Below, one piece after another: positions 57,057-64,000 of a DNA stretch of 64,000 nt. The DNA comes from Datura wrightii (taxonomy: Eukaryota; Streptophyta; Magnoliopsida; Solanales; Solanaceae), in NCBI GenBank assembly GCA_035772735.1, contig JASDFA010000007.1, positions 83,785,501-83,849,500 of the forward strand, read 5' to 3'. The first letter of the stretch is position 1. Every line of letters begins with the position of its first letter. The notes under the pieces were generated by a model that did no database searches, was not told the origin of the DNA, and was given only the letters and a program-made list of their open reading frames with translations. The position numbers were made by a program, and so were the translations under genes.

Positions 57057-57254
57057 AGGTCGTATCCCAGGGAGTCTGCAAGACGTGATAAGTAGAGTCT
57101 TATCTATGGATGTGTTGTGCACGACATTCTATAGGCAGGAGGCTGCGAGGCATGATAGGATGGTTGCTCTTCTTTCTCTTTCAGTCGTGCTATAGAGCTG
57201 TACAGTATAGGGTCGAGTCCTTAAGCTTACTATATTCTTCTTGTTTATAGAGAA
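57057..57254 (+). other. Gag leader of the chromovirus
   Basis: An untranslated leader between primer site and gag ATG. No feature seen beyond a CT-rich run. Confidence 0.5.
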
Positions 57255-58470
57255 ATGTCAGACCCGCGACATACTACGACTGGCAGGAAGTTGGATGTTG
57301 CAGCAAGAGAAGGCACTAGCAGGGTGCCTCAGTCAGAGTCCGCTTGATCTGAGGGCAATAGGGAGACTCCATCTCGGTCTCCCCGGTAGTATCCGCTCCA
57401 TTAGGAGCCGTCCGGAGTAGTAGAAGCATTGGCAGCACCTCCAGAAGTTCCTATACCGACACCATCGGATTAGGAGGTTAGGAGTGTTGTTGTTATGCTA
57501 CCTTAGATGATGGCTGCAGAGCATCAACCAGTGGCAATCGTAGTTGCAGAATCTTCAGGAGGATCAGTTAGTTTGAGGTTCCGAGAGTTTCTCGCATTGA
57601 GTCCCCCACAATTTACAGGGACGGATCGGGACGAGGACCCTCAGGACTTTTTGTACCAGTTGTAGTGGATCTTTAGGTTGATGCATGCCATACCTGCAAA
57701 GTTAGTGGAGTTACCGGTATTTCAGCTATGGGACATCGCAGTATTATGGTACAAGAGTTAGGAGAGGTCCCGAGGTAGAGATGCACCTCCTCCGACTTGG
57801 CCCAGTTTTTTAGAGGCCTTCCCGGATCATTACTTGCCACGGGAAATTCGACAGGCCTAGGTTGATCCGTTTTTGCATCTGGAGCAGGGATCGATGAGTG
57901 TTTGGGAGTATGCTATGAGGTTTGAATCCCTGGCCCAATATGCACCGGCCTTTGTAGATACCATGCCAGCCAGGGTGCACCGGTTTATTATGGGGATAAA
58001 TCTATAAAATGTGGAGACTTATTTTATGGCTACTCTATGAGAGGACATGGATATTGCCCGTGTCCAGGAATTTGCTCAGAATATTGAAGGAATCAGGTAG
58101 CGACAGCGGGAGATAGAGAGGGCAAATTAGGAGCAGCGCCGCAGGGCTAGACCGAGTGATGTGCAGGCAGAATTTCAGGGCGGACCCAGGCTACGACTGT
58201 CAGATAGACTACCTAGACCCCCACCTCCACAGCAACAACAGGTGAGTAGATCTAGTCGTCGGGGGCAGTCAGGGCACGACGAGAGCTCACGGCCAACAGG
58301 TTTGCAGCAACAGAGAGGGTCAGGGCAGAGTAGATTTACTGTACCACTTTGACCTATCTACAACCGACATCACTCTGGGGCATGCAGGTTTGGTTCCACG
58401 ACATGTTACGCGTGTGGACAGGAGGGTCATCAGATGAGGGACTGTCCAGCCAGGGGTCAGGGTGATCAGG
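57255..58470 (+). pseudogene. Chromovirus gag
   Basis: The ATG at 57255 starts MSDPRHTTTGRK. The core shows FLALSPPQFTGTDRDEDP, SVWEYAMRFESLAQYAP and HRFIMGI. The CCHC knuckle CYACGQEGHQMRDC at about 58404-58445 is intact. A Gln/Pro-rich linker (PPPPQQQQVSRSSRRG) precedes it. More than ten in-frame stops occur, mostly TAG where Gln is expected. Confidence 0.88.
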
Positions 58471-59150
58471 ATTGATAGGATAGATCTTCAGTAGGGTCAT
58501 GTTACCCAGCACCTCTAACAGGGCGTAGGCCCTCAGCTCCATCCGGTAGAGGTCGAGGTAGATCAGGGGCATCTAGTTCAGGCACCGGTCCAGATCGCAC
58601 TAATGCCTTAAAGGGACGGCAGGAGTCAGAGTCGTCGCCGGATGTGGTGACCGGTATGCTGGACATTTGCTCTCATTCTATTTATGTGTTGATAGACCCA
58701 GCATCCACTTTGTCTTATGCTACCCCATTAGTGGCCCAAAAGTTCGGTATTATGCTAGAATTGCTTTAGCGACCTTTTTCAGTGTCTACTCCCATCGGTG
58801 ACCCCATTATAGCCAAGAGGGTCTACCAGGGATGCACAGTAGAGGTTGTTGGTCACCAAACTTTAGCAGATTTGGTAGAATTAGAAATGGTTGACTTTGA
58901 TGCAATTATGGGTATGGATTGGCTAGCGCCATGTTATTCCAATGTAGAATGTTAGACAAAAATTGTCCGATTCCACTTTCCAGGGGAGGTAGTATGGGAG
59001 TGAAAAGGTAATGCAGCCACGCCAAAAGGTAGGTATATTTCCTATCTTCGAGCGAGGAAGTTGATAGCAAAGGGCAACATCTATCATATTGTCAGGGTTC
59101 AGGACCTGCAGGCAGAATCTTCGACTCTCCAGTCTATTCCACTAGTCAAT
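58471..59150 (+). pseudogene. Chromovirus aspartic protease
   Basis: The segment VLIDPASTLSYATP holds the active-site Asp, but the usual Gly is Ala. VGHQTLADLVELEMVDFDAIMGMDWLA follows, the second conserved part of these proteases. Stops at about 58767 and 58953 break it. The frame runs on into RT. Confidence 0.82.
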
Positions 59151-60069
59151 GAATTTCTAGATGTATTCCCAGATGAACTTCCTGGTATTCCCCCAGAATG
59201 GGAGATCGATTTTGCAATTGATTTATTACCAGGTACTCAGCCTATATCTATCCCTCTATATCGAATGGCCTCGAACAGTTGAAAGATCTGTTAGATAAGG
59301 GCTTCATCAGGCCAAGTACTTCACCGTGGGGTGCGCCAGTACTATTCGTGAGAAAGAAGGATGGCTCCTTCCGCATGTGTATAGACTACCGGCAACTGAA
59401 TAAAGTCACCATCAAGAATAAGTATCTGCTTCCTAGAATAGATGACTTGTTTGATAAGTTACAGGGGGCGAAGTATTTCTCAAAAATCGATTTAAGGTCT
59501 GGGTGCCATCAGGTTCGGGTTCGCGAGAGGGATATTCCAAAAACCATTTTTAGGACAAGGTATGGCCACTTCGAGTTTCTAGTCATGTCGTTCAGGTTGA
59601 CGAATGCTCCAGCAGTGTTCATGGATCTGATGAACAGCATCTTTAGGCCGTATCTAGACTTGTTTGTGATAGTATTTATTGATGACATTCAGGTATATTC
59701 CCACTCAGAAGCAGATCACCAAGATCATCTACGAATAGTGCTCCAGATTCTCAGGGATCGCCAGCTATATTCGAAATTTTCCAAATGTGTTTGGCTAAAT
59801 TCAGTGGCCTTCCTGGGCCACATTGTGTCAGATGCTGGTATTCAGGTAGAATCATAGAATATTGAGGCAGTAAAAACATGGCCAAGGCCTACTACTCCAA
59901 TCGAGGTACGCAGTTTCCTGGGGCTAGCTGGGTATTACAAAAGGTTTATAGAGGGGTTTTCTACCTTAGCAACACCTTTGACCAAGCTAACTCATAAAAC
60001 AGCTAAATTTCACTGGACGGAAGCATGTGAACAGAGCTTCTAGGAGTTAAAAAACAGGTTGACATCAGC
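59151..60069 (+). pseudogene. Chromovirus reverse transcriptase and start of RNase H
   Basis: FPDELPGIPPEWEIDFAIDL precedes a frameshift or small deletion near 59278, where the usual segment before KDLLDKGFIRPS is missing. From 59279 to 59857: SPWGAPVLFVRKKDGSFRM, the RQLNKVTIKN segment, FSKIDLRSGCHQ and the catalytic FIDDIQVYS. A TAG at about 59855 is followed by the thumb (FLGLAGYYKRF) and the first RNase H residues. Insertion at 60069 ends the gene; the expected target copy is TCAGC at 60065-60069. Confidence 0.9.
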
Positions 60070-62370
60070 TATCATGACCGGGATGTACACCCAGATCGTA
60101 GACCCAAGACAAGAGACCCTGAGAGACCCCAAGTCGACCCATGGCATAAGCATGCATCTAATCTTAATCAAATAAGCGGAATGCATAACATATCAACATA
60201 GCTGAAATGTAATCCTAGTGTAACACTCGGAAGTACTAGACATATACATAAGCTGAGTTCTAATCCTGTCTGAAATCCTCTACTACATAAGATGGGTTGA
60301 TGGGACAACATACTCAACTAACTCGACCGATACTGAAACATAAATAACATGAAAGTATGTTAAATGGCCCTCAGAACATGAGGACTCACCAATAAGCTGA
60401 GAGTGAGATCTTAGATGAACTAAGGATGAGGTCGAGCCTGATATCCGGACCCTGTATCATAAAACGATACAACATAGAAAGTATGCGGTCAATACGTGGA
60501 ATGTACCGAGTATTCAAGGTAAGTAAAATGGATATTTAAAGGAAATAAAATTCATAAATAATCATAGGAGAAGGGCATCATCCTTATATCATAAATTCCG
60601 TAAGAAAACATAAGGCTCAAGACTTTCAAGTCATTCATAAATCATTCATTATCATAAGCGTAAGTAAACTTTATAAAAACATAACTTGACCCAATAGCAT
60701 AAACATAATAATGCATAAAACATGCGGAACAATGGGAGCACTCATCATAACCGACACCATCATGGCAGAGCCTTTCATGATGCCCCAACTATCTCACTCA
60801 AGTGGGCAGAGCCAACCCCGGTTGCTAGGCAAGGGTCGTGCATTAGGCGTGATATATCATTTGAGGGGATCGGTATCAATACAATATATAAAATTAGAAC
60901 CCACAGTGGCACGTGGTTATGAGACACCGGCGTAGTCCTTTGAACGTCGGGCTGCTCGGTGCTAGACATGGCTCCCAAAAACATGCATATAGGCTCATAC
61001 GTAAATCAATAAGATCATGCATTAAAATTTCATTGGCTAAAATATAACATTTATCATCATTGATCCCCTTTAGAACATGATTAGCCAAGAATCAAAGGCC
61101 CTTTTCATCGGCCAACATCATAAATCGATAAATCAAGTAATTCGTTCATAAATTGTAAATCATTCTTCAACATGTGGGCATTGCCCAATACTTTGACATA
61201 CTCGATTCTTTCAAAAATATACTCATAAAAATGGGTAACTTGAAATCATGCTTTTCCATCATCAATAAACTCAAAATATTGAATATTCATCATAAATCAT
61301 AACTTTCACAAACTCTCATCAATGGGCATTCTAGATTTAAAAAGCTTGAAACAAAATTTTCAAGAAAATAATATAAAACCTGCCCATCATTCATAATTCA
61401 AAAATTAAAACTCAATTAAATTAAACCCATAAAGAGAAATTACATTTTCATGTATTTGGGTAAAACCCCATGGAATTGAATAGGAGAATTCGTGATTTAA
61501 TTGAAATTTGGGCATGGTGTGAGAGGATTTACACTTTCTAAACCCTACATACCTGAGGTAGACTAATTTTAATATTCCTTGAATACCCACAAAGAAATTG
61601 ATGGAATTTTGGAGAAGAAGGCCTTGAATCTCCCTAAAACCACTCTAAAAGTCTTGCATGGGAATGGGTATGCATTAGAGACTTAACCCATCTTATCACA
61701 CTCAGAAAAGCACAAAATGACGTACTTTAGGGTGTCAAAGCATAGGAAAGTCAAAATTGCCCTTAATGAAAATTTCCCTTAAAACTGCTCCGGACGGACC
61801 AACGACCGATCCAATGGGTCATTGCATGATACCACGACTCGTGGTATCGAGTTGTTGGGTCCACTGCCTCACGAAAAACCTCAAGTTCCTCCCACGACTC
61901 TTCAGGACGTGTCGTTGCTTCAATCAATGGGTCATCGTATCGACCCTCATCAACTCCTTGACCATTATGACTTCCCTCATCGAGCCTCACCACGACTCGT
62001 GGTTCCTTCCAACGAGTCGTGGTCTCAATCCATTGAATGCACTTGAATTCTCAACCCACAAAAAATGACTTGAAACAATTGGCCATTTCTCCTTACCACG
62101 AATCATGGGATGCCCCGTTGTTTCCCCATCAGCCTAAGTTCAGTCCTTCCAATGACTAGTAATAATGACTCCTTGATCCTGACAACGAGTTGTTACACCG
62201 CCTGTTGTCACCACTGCCTCCCTGAACACCCATACCATGACAGCTTACAATGACTCGTGCTAACCAACCACGAGTCGTTGAGTCGCCCGTCCTATGATGT
62301 TTTTTTCAGTTTTCTGCACTTTTCAAATTCAACTCCTGGGTCTAATCTTAGGCCTTCCCGAGGTATTACA
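60070..62370 (-). repeat. Tekay-like 3' LTR
   Basis: In element sense it runs from TGTAATACC (62370) to cggtcatgata (60070; the terminal bases are mutated from tgaca). A donor/acceptor pair spans 61552-60452 (1101 bases). Palindromic CCACGACTCGTGG-type motifs occur near 61832 and 61990. Confidence 0.88.
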
Positions 62371-62392
62371 ATATCTCCCCCTTGGAAACATT
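62371..62392 (-). other. Polypurine tract
   Basis: The plus strand reads atatctcccccttgg, that is, ccaagggggagatat in element sense, abutting TGTAATACC. It is followed by the cattcgaggacgaatg motif usual in Tekay elements. Confidence 0.85.
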
Positions 62393-62640
62393 CGTCCTCG
62401 AATGTAGGAAACAAGCAGCAAATAGAGACATACAATTTATCATAGCTATATACTAATCATTTTAACCGAAATTTTTACGGGATGACTACCTCTGAATAAA
62501 ACCACATAGCTGAACTGATCTCACACTTCACATACACATTCATACACATAAAAGAAACTTGTACACATTAACTGGGCATGAAAACTAGATAGAGTCATAG
62601 GGAAAACATGATACCTCAAGTCGGAACTGAGCCGATAGAG
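62393..62640 (-). other. 3' untranslated region of the Tekay-like element
   Basis: No ORF. It lies between the chromodomain stop (about 62633) and the polypurine tract. Confidence 0.5.
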
Positions 62641-63310
62641 AACAAATGTAGGTATCTAGCCATCATATCCGCTTCGGCTTCCCACGTAGCTCCCTCAACA
62701 TGCTGATTTCTCCATAAAACCTCAACTGAAGCTACTTCTTTGTTTCTCTATTTTCGAACCTGACGATCCAAAATTTCAACGGGAATTTCTTCATAATTGA
62801 GGTTGTCTACCGGGACTACCAAGGCTGGATCACCAAACATTTTTTCAAAAGCGACACATGAAAGACGAGATGAACTGAAGATAACTCCGGTGGCAAGTCC
62901 AACTCATATGCCACTTTACCAACTCTTCTCACAACCTGGTAGGGACCAACATATGAAGGACTGAGTTTCCCTTTCTTTTCAAATCGCATCACTCCCTTCA
63001 TGGGAGAATACCTTCAAAAACACCCAATCGTCAACCTCAACTCAAGATCCCTCCTCCTCGCATAAGACTTTTGGTGACTAGGGGCTATTTTCAATCATTC
63101 CCTTATTATCTGAACCTCCTCCGTAGCTTCATGACATGAATTTGGCCATATTATTGTTGCCTTACCAATCTCGAACTACCCGATGGGCGATTTTCATCTT
63201 TGCCCGTAAAGAGACTCAAACGGAGCCATCCCAATGCTGGCATGGTATCTGCTATTGTCGGCAAACTCAATAAGAGGCAATGATCATCCTAACTACCCTG
63301 TTATTGAAGT
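62641..63310 (-). pseudogene. Integrase C-terminus and chromodomain
   Basis: 63300-63180 encodes the core end (HLPLIEFADNS, GMAPFESLYG). 63001-62816 encodes MRFEKKGKLSPSYVGPYQVV and VAYELDLPPELSSVH. 62816-62641 encodes ILDRQVRK and VLWRNQHVEGATWEAEADM, a chromodomain. Stops and frame changes occur between them. Confidence 0.82.
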
Positions 63311-64000
63311 ACCCCATCTCCACCTTTGAAACAACCTCTACCTTCATATCTGAATGACCACCTTCGACCTTACTAATATAGGATCCTCACCTTAGCTAGC
63401 TTTTCCCCCTGTCATCAAGAAAAATTCCGGTCCATCCTAAACCATGTCACCACACCTTATACTTAGAATCATGCTAAACACACAAAACATTCAAATCCAC
63501 CTGAAGCTCATTTGGAATCATCGGGACACAACCCAAATATGCAATTCAACCGTAAACCACATTCTAGACCTGTTGGAATCATCAACCACTGATATCAGGT
63601 TGTTTTATCGAAAGTCGACCATGGTCAAACTCAACCTCCTTAAAGCTCCCGACTTAACCAAAAAGTTCAAATTACTCCCGAATCACCTCGGGACCCACAC
63701 AACTACCCAACTAAGTCATAAATCACCATCATGTACTAACAGAACTTTCAGACCCAAATTCAAGCTCGTTAACCTGAAATGTTGAATTTGGTCAAAGCTC
63801 TCAAACATTAAACCTCCCAAAAACCGAGAATCTTATCCAATTTTCATTGGATCATCTTGGAAATTGTGTCATCCATCCCCACAAGTCATAAGTAGAAAAA
63901 TACAGATACGAAAAGGTTCAAACTAAGGAAACGGGTCAAAATCACGAAATGACCATGTGGGTGGTTGCACTTCTAGGTTTTGGCTAATCATTGCACTCTT
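63311..64000 (-). other. Degenerate repeat-like sequence, unassigned
   Basis: Sequence similarity to integrase stops near 63310. The rest shows no domain; the 113-codon plus-strand frame at 63444-63785 has no recognisable motif and lies in what reads like noncoding LTR DNA. Either this is a rearrangement or another insertion within the element. Confidence 0.4.

Larger units (their letters stand above)
54956..60069 (+). mobile_element. Ty3 chromovirus, 5' half, same family as 1-14642
   Basis: 5' LTR, primer site, gag, protease, RT and the start of RNase H in order. The element at 60070 cuts it within RNase H (ELKNRLTSA). It is inserted in the copia gene at 54955; the matching second target copy is not visible. 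Nearly all nonsense codons are TAG or TGA at CAG, CGA or TGG positions. Confidence 0.92.
60070..64000 (-). mobile_element. Tekay-like chromovirus, 3' part
   Basis: On the minus strand the order is integrase C-terminus, chromodomain, polypurine tract and 3' LTR (62370-60070). The rest is beyond the window. It is inserted in the RNase H of the plus-strand chromovirus, so it is younger than that copy. Confidence 0.87.

Noticed and set aside
63444..63785. 113-codon ORF near the right edge
   Set aside because: No recognisable motif; the sequence reads like degenerate LTR or noncoding repeat DNA.

Overview
This is plant nuclear DNA from the repeat-rich part of a chromosome. It is made almost entirely of nested LTR retrotransposons, and I find no convincing host gene. 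The repeat types suggest a eudicot, probably Solanaceae (inferred from familiarity with such repeats, not tested). No rRNA, tRNA or CRISPR locus was seen.

Left block (1-14642): the 3' half of a plus-strand Ty3 chromovirus (RT, RNase H, integrase, chromodomain, polypurine tract, 3' LTR). Its LTR is split by element A (4543-14277, minus strand). A has 1.42 kb LTRs, a tRNA-Asp primer-binding site, a gag-protease ORF and a second ORF resembling the 'putative plant transposon protein' family, but no RT, RNase H or integrase.

Middle block (14643-40016): a copia-type LTR remnant, then what looks like a DNA transposon split by a 24 kb composite (15951-39876). The composite has Tekay-like LTRs of opposite orientation at its two ends and a 5-bp CAAAT on both sides. 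Inside lie gag and protease remnants on the minus strand. These are themselves split by element B (20634-30445, plus strand, sister of A) and element C (31233-37197, minus strand). C shares LTRs, leader and 3' noncoding DNA with A and B but carries a different 315-codon ORF.

Right block (40017-64000): an AT-rich stretch with a (TA)n tract; a degenerate LTR split by a solo LTR that has a perfect 5-bp duplication; a degraded minus-strand Ty1/copia element (47306-51887); the 5' half of another copia element (52073-54955); a plus-strand chromovirus of the same family as the left block (54956-60069); and a minus-strand Tekay-like element (60070 to the window end).

The most interesting system is the A/B/C family. 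A and B are gag-protease elements without polymerase genes, so they must depend on a helper. Their second ORF sits behind what looks like its own promoter region, with copies of the palindrome found beside the LTR TATA box, and behind a conserved intron of 691-692 bases in the 5' leader. C looks like the same chassis with a different cargo. All copies of the coding regions of A and B are broken; only the ORF of C is open.
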